A DNA stretch of 64,000 bases from Akkermansia muciniphila (GTDB lineage: Bacteria > Verrucomicrobiota > Verrucomicrobiia > Opitutales > Opitutaceae), in assembly GCA_945888375.1 (NCBI GenBank), contig CAMCZZ010000005.1, forward strand, positions 110,241 through 174,240, read 5' to 3'. The position numbers and the translations under genes are program-made. Numbering within the stretch: position 1 is the stretch's first letter; each line of letters starts with the position of its first letter. A model generated the notes under the pieces. That model was not told where the DNA came from, did no database searches, and saw nothing but the letters and a program-made list of their open reading frames with translations. This document shows, in pieces, positions 35,294 to 43,008 of the stretch.

Positions 35294-36961
35294 TCAGACC
35301 AGCGCCCGGTTGAGGGCGCTGACGATGGCGCGGATGGAGGCGACCTCGATATTGGTGTCCACGCCTGCGCCGAAGAGGCTGTGGCCGCCGGCGAATTTTA
35401 GCTGGATGTAGCTCACTGCGCGGGCCTCGGCCCCGCCGCCGAGGGAGTGCTCATTGTAGCTTTGCACATCGCAGGCGGGCACCCGCCCGGTGGCGGCGAG
35501 GCCGCGCATGAAGGCGTCGATCGGACCGTTGCCTTGGCCGGTTAAAGCCACGGCCTCGCCGTGCACGATCAGGGCGGCTTCACAGGTCACCTGTTCACCG
35601 CGTTCGGTGGTGCGGAAGGCGCGCAGGGCGATGGGCGCGGCGGGTTGGGCGAGGTATTCGTTTTGGAAGGCGGCGAGGATCTCGGCGGGAGCGAGCTCCT
35701 TGCCCTCGCGGTCGGCGAGGTCGTTGACGACTTTGCCGATCTCCTTGTGCATGAGTTTGGGCAACTGGTAACCGAACTCGGTCTCGAGGATGTAGGCGAC
35801 GCCGCCTTTGCCGGATTGGGAGTTGATGCGGATGATGGCCTTATAGGTGCGGCCGAGGTCGGCGGGGTCGATCGGGATGTAGATGACATCCCACGGGCGG
35901 CCGGGTTTTTGGTGGGGCCAGGATTTTTTAATGGCGTCCTGGTGTGAACCGCTGAAAGCAGTAAAAACCAGGTCGCCGGCGTAGGGCTGGCGGGGCGGCA
36001 CCTCCATGCGGGTGCAGCGCTCGTAGACCTCGCGGATGTGGGCGAGGTTGGAGAAATCCAGCCCCGTTTCGATGCCGTGGGTGTGCAGGTTGAGCGCGAC
36101 CGTGACGACGTCGAGGTTGCCGGTGCGTTCGCCATTGCCGAAGAGTGTGCCCTCGACCCGGTCGGCCCCGGCGAGCAGGGCTAGTTCGGTGGCGGCCACG
36201 CCGGTGCCGCGGTCGTTGTGGGTGTGCAGCGAGACCTCGGTGAGGGCTCGGCGGGTGAGGTGGCGGCACATCCACTCGATCTGGTCGGCGTGGACGTTTG
36301 GGGTGGCGTATTCGACCGTCGCAGGGAGGTTGAGGATGATCTTATTCTCCGCCGCCGGTTGCCAGACATCGGTCACCGCCTCGCAAATCTCCAAGGCAAA
36401 ATCGAGCTCCGTGCTGGTGAAGCTCTCCGGCGAATATTCCAGACGGATGTGGGCGCCCTCCGCGACCAGCGGGCCCATGTGCTGCTTCAGCCAGGAGACG
36501 CCGCGCACGGCGATGCCTTTAATGTCCTCGCGGGTGGCGCCGAAGACGTAGTCGCGCTGCTTGGGCGAGGTCGAGTTGTAGAGATGGAAGATGATGTTTT
36601 TGGCCCCGCGCAGGGCCTCCAGTGACCGCACGATGAGGTCCTCGCGGCACTGGCAGAGGATTTGGAGCGAGACGTCGGCGGGAACGCGGTTTTCCTCGAT
36701 CAGGCGGCGGCAGAAATCGAACTCGATTTGCGAGGCCGAGGGGAAGCCCACCTCGATTTGTTTAAACCCCACCGCGACCAGCAGGGCGAAAAACTCGAGT
36801 TTTTCCTCCACGCTCATGGGTTGGGCGAGGGCCTGATTGCCGTCGCGCAGATCGACCGAGCACCAGATGGGAGCGCGAGTGTGGACACGATCCGGCCATT
36901 GGCGGTCGGGCAGGGCGACCGGCGGAAAGGGAGTGTATTTGCCAGCGGGAGAGAAGGACAT
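35294..36961 (-). CDS. leuA: 2-isopropylmalate synthase
   Basis: Condenses acetyl-CoA with 2-ketoisovalerate, the committed leucine step. 555 residues, the long LeuA form. Catalytic TIM barrel with metal-binding Asp in VDLRDGNQALAQPMS (about 46) and His in VSLHTHNDRGTG (about 245), GTLFGNGERTGNLD, linker SGSHQDAIKKS and the C-terminal regulatory domain (about 430-555; QGNGPIDAFMRGL and YNEHSLGGGAEARAVSYIQLK) that senses leucine. ATG 36961 gives MSFSPAGKYTPFPPV. A 174-nt leader upstream carries a candidate leader peptide and hairpins. Confidence 0.96.
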   Translation of the reverse strand: MSFSPAGKYTPFPPVALPDRQWPDRVHTRAPIWCSVDLRDGNQALAQPMSVEEKLEFFALLVAVGFKQIEVGFPSASQIEFDFCRRLIEENRVPADVSLQILCQCREDLIVRSLEALRGAKNIIFHLYNSTSPKQRDYVFGATREDIKGIAVRGVSWLKQHMGPLVAEGAHIRLEYSPESFTSTELDFALEICEAVTDVWQPAAENKIILNLPATVEYATPNVHADQIEWMCRHLTRRALTEVSLHTHNDRGTGVAATELALLAGADRVEGTLFGNGERTGNLDVVTVALNLHTHGIETGLDFSNLAHIREVYERCTRMEVPPRQPYAGDLVFTAFSGSHQDAIKKSWPHQKPGRPWDVIYIPIDPADLGRTYKAIIRINSQSGKGGVAYILETEFGYQLPKLMHKEIGKVVNDLADREGKELAPAEILAAFQNEYLAQPAAPIALRAFRTTERGEQVTCEAALIVHGEAVALTGQGNGPIDAFMRGLAATGRVPACDVQSYNEHSLGGGAEARAVSYIQLKFAGGHSLFGAGVDTNIEVASIRAIVSALNRALV

Positions 36962-37172
36962 GGACGGAAAAAGATAAACGGATGGATACAATCTGTAGGG
37001 TGAAGGAAAAACTCGCGATCCCGGAGTGGTCCGGGGCGGGGATGCAGGCGGCTAGGGGACGCACAATCAACCGCTCGCGCGGTCTCGCGGATCGTGCGTC
37101 TAGATAAGTCGTAGAGCCTGGGCGATGCGTTGCATCCGTCCCCAGCAAACGCCCGCCCCGGCGGCTAGTCAA
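36962..37172 (-). promoter_or_regulatory. Candidate leuA promoter and attenuator-like leader
   Basis: Reading on the minus strand, TTGACT (37167-37172), 17 nt, then TTTGCT (37144-37149), which would start transcription near 37137. An 11-codon frame follows at once (37100-37135). Its stop codon overlaps an 11-bp hairpin GACGCACGATC/GATTGTGCGTC (37090-37100 with 37058-37068) that encloses ACCGC-TCGC-GCGGT. A second hairpin, CCCGGA-CCAC-TCCGGG (37020-37035), is followed 8 nt later by TTTTT. GGATGC over the leader start (37132-37137) can also pair with GCATCC (37040-37045). Confidence 0.4.
37100..37135 (-). CDS. Candidate leuA leader peptide (11 aa)
   Basis: ATG-started MQRIAQALRLI. Two Leu codons, CTA and CTT, both uncommon in this GC-rich gene set, are near the end, and the stop overlaps the base of a stable stem. 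Codon identity, position and folding fit translational sensing of charged tRNA-Leu, but such a short frame can arise by chance. Confidence 0.35.
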   Translation of the reverse strand: MQRIAQALRLI

Positions 37173-37274
37173 GGCGTCCGCGGCATCGCGGACCTCCCCG
37201 TGGTCTGGCCGGTCGTAACCGGGGCGGATCCCGCGCGTCTTGAGTTTCGTGCATGCATTCCCCTCAATCACCTC

Positions 37275-37883
37275 ATGCCCCCGCCCGCTGAAGCCGACGA
37301 CGAATCGCCGACCGATGTCGAGGGCTGGCTGGCGCGCGTCCGAATGGGCGATCAGCAAGCCGCGCGGCTCCTCGTTGATCACCTTTACCCGCAGGTCATC
37401 CGCATCGTTCGCGCCCGCCTCCCTCGCCGGGGAGGGGAGGAGGATTTGGCCCAGGACATCTTCTTAAAAATGTTCACACGTCTCGATCAATATCAGGGGC
37501 AGGTGCCGCTCGCCCATTGGGTATCGCGCATCGCGGTGACGACCTGCATAGACGCCCTGCGTGCCCAGCGGCGCCGGCCCGAGTTGCGCTGGGCCGACCT
37601 TTCGCAAGGCGAGGCCGATGTGCTCGACGCAGTCCTCACCCGTGACGACGCGGCCGATACCGGCGACGCCCTCGCGGCCCACGAACTGGTGCACAAACTC
37701 CTCGACCAACTCGCCGCGCCGGATCGTCTGGTTATCCAATTACTTGACCTTGAGCAAAAAACGCTCGTCGAGATCCGCGAGATTACCGGGTGGAATACCA
37801 CCTTGATCAAGGTCCGCGCCTTTCGTGCACGGCGGAAATTGCAAAAACTTTTTCAACAACTCAGTAGAAAGGAACGCTCATGA
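37275..37883 (+). CDS. ECF-type RNA polymerase sigma factor
   Basis: 202 residues: sigma2 (ARLLVDHLYPQVIRIVRARLPRRGGEEDLAQDIFLKMFTRLDQYQG, about 36-80) with the DLAQDIF core-binding motif and WVSRIAVTTCIDALR, and sigma4 (LDQLAAPDRLVIQLLDLEQKTLVEIREITGWNTTLIKVRAFRARRKLQK, about 145-195) with a helix-turn-helix. The gene starts a three-gene operon: its stop overlaps the next ATG (ATGA). An N-terminal extension in the same frame to 37125 exists, but ATG 37275 fits the domain better. Promoter specificity is unknown. Confidence 0.92.
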   Translation: MPPPAEADDESPTDVEGWLARVRMGDQQAARLLVDHLYPQVIRIVRARLPRRGGEEDLAQDIFLKMFTRLDQYQGQVPLAHWVSRIAVTTCIDALRAQRRRPELRWADLSQGEADVLDAVLTRDDAADTGDALAAHELVHKLLDQLAAPDRLVIQLLDLEQKTLVEIREITGWNTTLIKVRAFRARRKLQKLFQQLSRKERS

Positions 37884-38221
37884 ATTCTCGTCCCGCCACG
37901 CCTTGGCTGCGTCTCGCCGCCGCCGCCCGCCGCGCCCCCGCCCGCGGGGTGGACGATCTCGGCGTCGAGGCCCCCGCCGGCTTTGCGACCCGCGTGGTCG
38001 CGCTCTCGCCTCTGGGTTCTTCCGCCGGTCTTTTTTGGGGGGCGTCCTTCGAACGCCTCGCCGCCCGCGCCCTCGGTTTCGCCTGCGCCGGGGCCCTGGC
38101 GGTGACCCTCTGGTCGATTTTACCCGTCGGTGGTGGCGCGGGGGCGGCCTTGGATAGTTCTGTTCTGGTCGACGCCTACGTTGATCCGGTCGGCAGCCTT
38201 CTCGAAGCGGTGGAAACATGA
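37880..38221 (+). CDS. Single-pass membrane protein in sigma operon, possible anti-sigma
   Basis: 113 residues. The Arg/Ala-rich N-terminal half is cytoplasmic in character; one TM helix (LGFACAGALAVTLWSILPV, about 72-90) is followed by a short outer tail. No zinc anti-sigma motif (HxxxCxxC) is seen. Its place between an ECF sigma gene and a Spy-like gene, with ATGA overlaps on both sides, suggests it belongs to the sensing unit. It is one of the few genes here with a recognisable Shine-Dalgarno (AAAGGA 6 nt before the ATG). Confidence 0.8.
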   Translation: MNSRPATPWLRLAAAARRAPARGVDDLGVEAPAGFATRVVALSPLGSSAGLFWGASFERLAARALGFACAGALAVTLWSILPVGGGAGAALDSSVLVDAYVDPVGSLLEAVET

Positions 38222-38733
38222 GCCGCACCCTTAAACTTTCCCTGGTGTGCGCGGGCATCTTCGTTTGCGGCGTGGTCGTGGGCGCGGTTGGCTCGCGACA
38301 TTTCCCGCCGTTGACCCCGCGTGCCTCGGCTCCCGCGCAGCCGGACGGCTTTGGTCCGCAACAATTGAAACGCTTTTCCTCCGGGCTGGATCTTACCGAG
38401 GAGCAAAAGGTCGCGCTTGCCCCCATCATGGACAAAGCAGGGGAGGAACTCCGCCAACTCCGGCGGGAGAGTTTTCACCAGACCACGATTATTATCGAGG
38501 CGATGGAGGCCGCCGTGAGCGAATTACTCACCCCCGTGCAGCGCGAAAAACTCGTCGTGCTCCAAGCTGAGCAGCGCGCCCGTATGAAGGCCAAGATGGA
38601 AGAGCGTCTGCGCCGGCGCGGCGAGAGTGGCGAGCGCCGCGAAGGCGCGGAGCCAGGCCGCCGTCCGGAGGCGCGGTCCGAGGGAGCGCCCCCCGTCCCC
38701 CCTTCGGGTGAGCCGGCTAAAGATTCTCGTTGA
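38218..38733 (+). CDS. Spy/CpxP-like periplasmic protein (LTxxQ motif), membrane-anchored
   Basis: 171 residues. The N-terminal signal anchor LSLVCAGIFVCGVVVGAVG is followed by a helical hairpin with LTEEQKVALAPIM (about 60) and LTPVQREKLVVLQAEQ (about 102), the paired LTxxQ motifs of Spy/CpxP/ZraP proteins. The C-terminal ~50 residues are highly charged (KAKMEERLRRRGESGERR) and Pro-rich, probably disordered. Likely role: envelope stress or metal sensing as the outer arm of the sigma operon. The start overlaps the previous stop by ATGA. Confidence 0.82.
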   Translation: MSRTLKLSLVCAGIFVCGVVVGAVGSRHFPPLTPRASAPAQPDGFGPQQLKRFSSGLDLTEEQKVALAPIMDKAGEELRQLRRESFHQTTIIIEAMEAAVSELLTPVQREKLVVLQAEQRARMKAKMEERLRRRGESGERREGAEPGRRPEARSEGAPPVPPSGEPAKDSR

Positions 38734-38762
38734 ACCTCCTCCGCCCCCCCCGCACGGTGCCA

Positions 38763-38862
38763 GTGGCCAGGTGCCATGCATGGGCAGGCGCGTGAACCCC
38801 GCCAGGGCCGGAAGGCAGCAACGGTGACGACGTTCTCCCAGTGCCGTGGAGTGCCTGGCCAC
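38763..38862 (+). ncRNA. ffs: Signal recognition particle RNA, small bacterial type (4.5S)
   Basis: 100-nt hairpin: ends GTGGCCAGG (38763-38771) and CCTGGCCAC (38854-38862) pair. The conserved domain IV block GTGAACCCCGCCAGG, GGAA tetraloop in GGCCGGAAGGC and AGCAACGG are exact. TTTTTT directly after 38862 acts as terminator. It lies upstream of dnaX, a common bacterial neighbourhood. Confidence 0.97.
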
Positions 38863-39058
38863 TTTTTTAAAATCCCGCGGGAGCCTTCGCTTCCAAGTTT
38901 GGACCGGTGCGCCGGCCGACCTGCCTGACCGGGGGCCTTGCCATAAATCCGGACACTTTCAATATCCTGATATCCGGGATTAAGCCCCCCATTCCGCGAG
39001 CGCCGCGTTTTCGGGTTTGCGCTTCGCTCCGGAGCGCGTGCTTTGCTTGCCCTCATCC

Positions 39059-40737
39059 GTGTCGCAAGCCGCCTACCAAGTCATCGCCCGCAAATGGCGT
39101 CCGCAGACCTTTGACGACGTCGTCGGCCAGGATCACGTCGTCCGCACCCTGCGCAACGCCATCGCCCGCGGCCGCATCGCGCATGCCTACCTCTTCGTCG
39201 GGCCGCGCGGCACCGGCAAGACCTCGACCGCGCGCATTTTCGCCAAGGCCCTCAACTGCACCGGCGGCCCGAAGGCCGACTTCGATCCCGCCGATCCGGC
39301 CTGCCAAGCCATCGCCGCCGGCACCCACCTCGACGTGATCGAGATCGACGGTGCCTCCAACAACGGCGTCGATCAAGTCCGTGACCTGCGCGAAACCGTG
39401 CAATACACGCCGGCTCAGGGGGGATATAAAATCTACATCATCGACGAGGTCCACATGCTCTCGGCGGCGGCTTTCAACGCCCTGCTCAAGACCCTCGAAG
39501 AGCCGCCCGCGCATGTCAAATTCGTCTTCGCGACGACTGACCCGCAGAAGGTTTTGCCCACCATCGTCTCGCGTTGCCAGCGCTTCGACCTGAAGCCCAT
39601 CCCGGCCCCTCTGGTCATTGAGCGGCTGGCCCGCATCGCCACCGCCGAGGGGATCACGGTCTCGCCCGGCGCCCTTTCCTGCATCGCCCGCATGGCTGAT
39701 GGCGGCATGCGCGACGCCCAATCGATCTTCGATCAGATGATCTCCTTTTGCGGCGTGCAAATCGACGAGCCCGACGTGCTCGATGTTTACGGGCTGGTCG
39801 CGGCGGAAAAACTCGCCGCGCTCGCCGCCGCCCTTGCCTCCGGAGATCACGTCGAGTTGGTGCGCTTGGTGGACGAATGCTACGCCTCGGGCCGCGACTT
39901 GTCCCGCCTGCTCACCGATTTACAGGAGTTTATCCGCGATGCCCTGCTCGACGCCATCGCTCAGGGCGGTCGCAGCACCCGTCTCGGCGCTGTGCCCCTG
40001 ACTACCGAGCAACTCACCCGCATGCTCGACGTGCTCCGCTTGGGGGAGGACTCGGTGAAGCTCGGTTTGTCCGACAAAATCAACCTCGAGGTCACCCTGC
40101 TCAAGGCCGTCGATGCCTCCCGCGCCCGCGCCATCGATTCGTTGTTGCGGGAACTCACCCAGCTCGGCGCCGAACTGTCCGCGTCCGCCACATCCTCGGG
40201 TGCTGGCGAGGAAAAAAAAAAGCCCTGATCGATCGGCTTGATGCCGCTGTGGTGGCTTACGTCGCGGCGTCCGCCGCCAGCGCGCCGCTGCCCCGTGGCC
40301 TGCCCCTTGCTCCGCCGGCCGCGCGCGGCTCGGCCGGCCCGGCGGGGGCCCCCGGGGGCACCTTGGACCGCCTCGCCGCCGGCCTCGGGGAGGGTAGCGG
40401 GGCGGGGGAGGACGAGGCCGTCGCCGCCTTTGTGCCCGGACCTCCGCCTTTCGATGAAGGTCCGTCCTTGGAGGATCTGGAGGCGCAGATGGGCGGCGAG
40501 GTGGCCTCGCGCGAGGCCACTGCGCCGGCGTCCAGCCCTCGGCCCGCCCGCCGCGAGCCCAGCCGTCGCGAAGCGGCTTTGGAGGAAGCCGGGAAAAACA
40601 CCCCGCTGCCGGAGCTCGACGACTTGCTCGCGCGTCTGCCCGCCGGGCTGCGCGAGACGATGGAGGAACTGTTGAGGGTCCGTTTTGTCGCGGTGAAGCG
40701 TGTGCCGGAGCGGGATCTCTTTACCCCGCCGCTTTAG
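39059..40737 (+). CDS. dnaX: DNA polymerase III tau subunit, via frameshift; gamma form ends at 40228
   Basis: Clamp-loader ATPase. The zero frame (GTG 39059 to TGA 40226-40228) encodes a 389-residue gamma form. At 40212-40221 there is A10 followed by G, which includes A-AAA-AAG in frame, and the -1 frame continues to 40737, giving a ~559-residue tau. AAA+ motifs: [13 protein letters not shown] (Walker A), [24 protein letters not shown] (Walker B/DExx), TIVSRCQRF (sensor 1/SRC). The zinc module appears degraded: LNC and PAC remain of the usual four Cys. The tau tail is Pro/Glu-rich and ends with a helical domain. The TTG at 39017 is rejected as start. Confidence 0.92.
40212..40228 (+). promoter_or_regulatory. 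dnaX recoding site (A10-G slippery run and gamma stop)
   Basis: Codons GAA AAA AAA AAG CCC TGA. A one-base backward slip, or insertion of one A by RNA polymerase slippage, yields AAA AAA GCC CTG and avoids the stop. GCGAGGA just upstream can act as an internal ribosome-pairing site. Confidence 0.8.
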
Positions 40738-40832
40738 GCCGGCTTTGGACCTGACTACGGGTCGCGTGTCCGCGTTTGCCAAGTTGGCTCCGGCCCTGTG
40801 ATGCTGCCAAACGATCTTATTCGCACCCACCA

Positions 40833-42392
40833 GTGAACACCCGTTTTTTCCGCCGCGTTTTCCCGTCTCGTCTCGCCTCCTGCGTTCTGGCTGCAGTCGT
40901 CTGTGCCGGGCCGGTGCGGGCCGCGATCGAGAAGCTTGAAGTCACTTATGACTACGTTCGCCAGCAAGCCGCCGTCCGCGCGGCCGCGCCTTACCAGGAG
41001 CCCGACCGCGAGTTGCCCAAGCGCCTTGCCGAGCTGAATTACGACCAGATCCGGGATATCCGTTTCAAGCCCGAACAGGCGTTGTGGCGCAACGAAGGGT
41101 TGCCGTTCCAGCTCCATCTTTTCCATCGCTCAGCCGCGGTGCGCGAGGCGGTGCAGATCCGCGAATTCAGTGCCACCCATGTGCAGACCATACCCTTTAT
41201 CCGTGATTTTTTTGACTACGGTAAACTCGCCACGCTTGGTTCCCTGCGTTCCTCCCTGGGCTACTCCGGCCTCCGTCTGCACTACCCGCTGAATCGGCCG
41301 GATATCTTTGATGAGCTGGTCGTCTTTCATGGCGCTTCCTACTTCCGAGCCCTGGGCGCCGGCCAGATCTACGGTCTCTCCGCGCGCGGGTTGGCCATCG
41401 ACTCCGGCGTGCCTGGCGTGCCGGAGGAGTTTCCGGTGTTTACCGATTTCTGGATTGGTAAGCCGCGCCCCGGCGCCACCACCATCACTCTCTACGGCCT
41501 GCTGGATAGCAAACGCCTCGCCGGTGCTTATGAATTCATCATTCATCCCGGTCGCCCCACCAAGGTGGCGGTGCGCGCAGAGCTGCATGCCCGCGAAGCC
41601 ATCGACCTCCCTGGCTTCGCCCCGCTCACCAGTATGTTTTGGTTCGGGAAAAACTCCGACCGCCCCTCCGGTGATCCCCGTCCTCAAGTGCACGATTCCG
41701 ATGGTCTCTTGGTGCATACTGCCGACGGCGCCCGGCTCTGGCGACCGTTGCAAAACCCCCGCGTGATTTTGAATACCGATCTGCGCGCGGTGAAGCCGCT
41801 CCGCTTCGGTCTGCTCCAACGCGAACGGTCCATCGCTGCCTACGAGGACTTCGAGGCCCGTTATCATGAGCGCCCCAGTTGCTGGATCGAACCGGTCGGC
41901 GATTGGGGGAGCGGCCAGGTGCGCCTCGCCGAGTTGCCCACCGCCAACGAATACGGCGACAACATGGTCGCCTACTGGGTGCCGGACCAGAAACCCGCCC
42001 CCGGCCAGCCCTTCTCTATCGCCTACAATATGTTCTGGTCGCTCGACCAGCCCGTCGATGAGAAGCTTGCCCGCGTCGTTTCCACCCGTATCGGCAACCT
42101 GCCGCACGGCGGTTGGGGGCAGCTATACTGGATTGATTTTGCCGGCGCCGGCCTCGGCCAGCGCAAGCCCGACAACCTGGCTCCCCAGATCGACGTTGGG
42201 CCGGGGGCCAGGCTCTTGCATCAGACGCTGATCCGCCACCCCGGCATCGACGGCTGGCGCGTCGCCCTGCAGGTCGAGGGTGAGGCCCCGCCCGAGGGCC
42301 TAGCCAAACCCCGCCCGGTCGAGCTGCGGGTGCGTCTCCGCGCCGGTTATGAGCCTGTTTCCGAAACCTGGGTCTATACTTGGCTGCAATGA
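40833..42392 (+). CDS. opgG: Periplasmic glucan biosynthesis protein OpgG
   Basis: 519 residues with signal peptide (RRVFPSRLASCVLAAVVCAGPVRA, cleavage about residue 27). The MdoG domain has FHRSAAVREAVQIREF, YFRALGAGQIYGLSARGLAID, FTDFWIGKP, YEFIIHPG, SMFWFGKNSDR and HDSDGLLVHTADGARLWRPL, all hallmark blocks of osmoregulated periplasmic glucan proteins. Acts with OpgH to make or branch periplasmic beta-glucans. GTG 40833 gives the signal peptide; an upstream in-frame start does not. Overlaps the next gene by ATGA. Confidence 0.95.
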   Translation: MNTRFFRRVFPSRLASCVLAAVVCAGPVRAAIEKLEVTYDYVRQQAAVRAAAPYQEPDRELPKRLAELNYDQIRDIRFKPEQALWRNEGLPFQLHLFHRSAAVREAVQIREFSATHVQTIPFIRDFFDYGKLATLGSLRSSLGYSGLRLHYPLNRPDIFDELVVFHGASYFRALGAGQIYGLSARGLAIDSGVPGVPEEFPVFTDFWIGKPRPGATTITLYGLLDSKRLAGAYEFIIHPGRPTKVAVRAELHAREAIDLPGFAPLTSMFWFGKNSDRPSGDPRPQVHDSDGLLVHTADGARLWRPLQNPRVILNTDLRAVKPLRFGLLQRERSIAAYEDFEARYHERPSCWIEPVGDWGSGQVRLAELPTANEYGDNMVAYWVPDQKPAPGQPFSIAYNMFWSLDQPVDEKLARVVSTRIGNLPHGGWGQLYWIDFAGAGLGQRKPDNLAPQIDVGPGARLLHQTLIRHPGIDGWRVALQVEGEAPPEGLAKPRPVELRVRLRAGYEPVSETWVYTWLQ

Positions 42393-42979
42393 ATCCCTCC
42401 CCGGTCATTGTCTCCACGACCGAGCTTGCCTCGATCGATCCCGCTGGAACGGCTTGGGACGAGGCGTTTCTGCGCGTTGAGAGTTACTTCCGCGCCCACC
42501 AGATCGAGAGCCGTATTCTCCTGAATCGCCTCGTTATGGAGGTGATTATGGCGGCTCGCGCCGCCGCCCTTCCCAGTGCGGACCCGGTCGCCTTGGCCAT
42601 GCGCGAGGCCGAGCGTCGCACCAACGCCTGGTTCGCCCGCGTCCTCGGCGACGCCGCGGATCCCGATGACGAGCGCCTCGGCACGCGGGGCCGCATCGCC
42701 CTCGTGTTGTGTGATGTTCCCGCGCGCTGGCCCCAGCATTTCCTCGCCGACGCACCGCCGCCCCCCGAGTTGATCGAGGCCATGCGCGCCGCCTACATCG
42801 AGGCCGGTCCCGAGATCGAGATCACCAGCATGTTTCCTCGTCCGATGGACTTCGGCCCCATCGCCAACGTGGCCGACGAGGCTTGGAAAACCTTCGCCCG
42901 CTGGCCTCTGCTGCGCGCCGCGCTCGGCTGGTTGCTCTTTCTTGGACTGCTCGCCGCCGCTTGGTTTTTTACCCACTGA
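42389..42979 (+). CDS. Unknown C-terminally anchored membrane protein in opg operon
   Basis: 196 residues. No domain that I recognise. A soluble helical N-terminal ~165 residues (AWDEAFLRVESYFRAHQIESRILLNRLVMEV and REAERRTNAWFARVLG) precede one C-terminal TM helix (ALGWLLFLGLLAAAWFFTH). It is wedged between opgG (4-nt ATGA overlap) and opgH (29 nt), so it is very likely translated with them and may tether or regulate glucan synthesis. The N-terminal ~60 residues could bind OpgH. E. coli has no counterpart between opgG and opgH. Confidence 0.8.
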   Translation: MNPSPVIVSTTELASIDPAGTAWDEAFLRVESYFRAHQIESRILLNRLVMEVIMAARAAALPSADPVALAMREAERRTNAWFARVLGDAADPDDERLGTRGRIALVLCDVPARWPQHFLADAPPPPELIEAMRAAYIEAGPEIEITSMFPRPMDFGPIANVADEAWKTFARWPLLRAALGWLLFLGLLAAAWFFTH

Positions 42980-43008
42980 GTCCGCTCCCGGTTCCCGCCC
43001 TTCGCACC

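Noticed and set aside
39017..39058. TTG start for dnaX
   Set aside because: Adds 14 residues without family similarity; GTG 39059 gives the usual [20 protein letters not shown] start.
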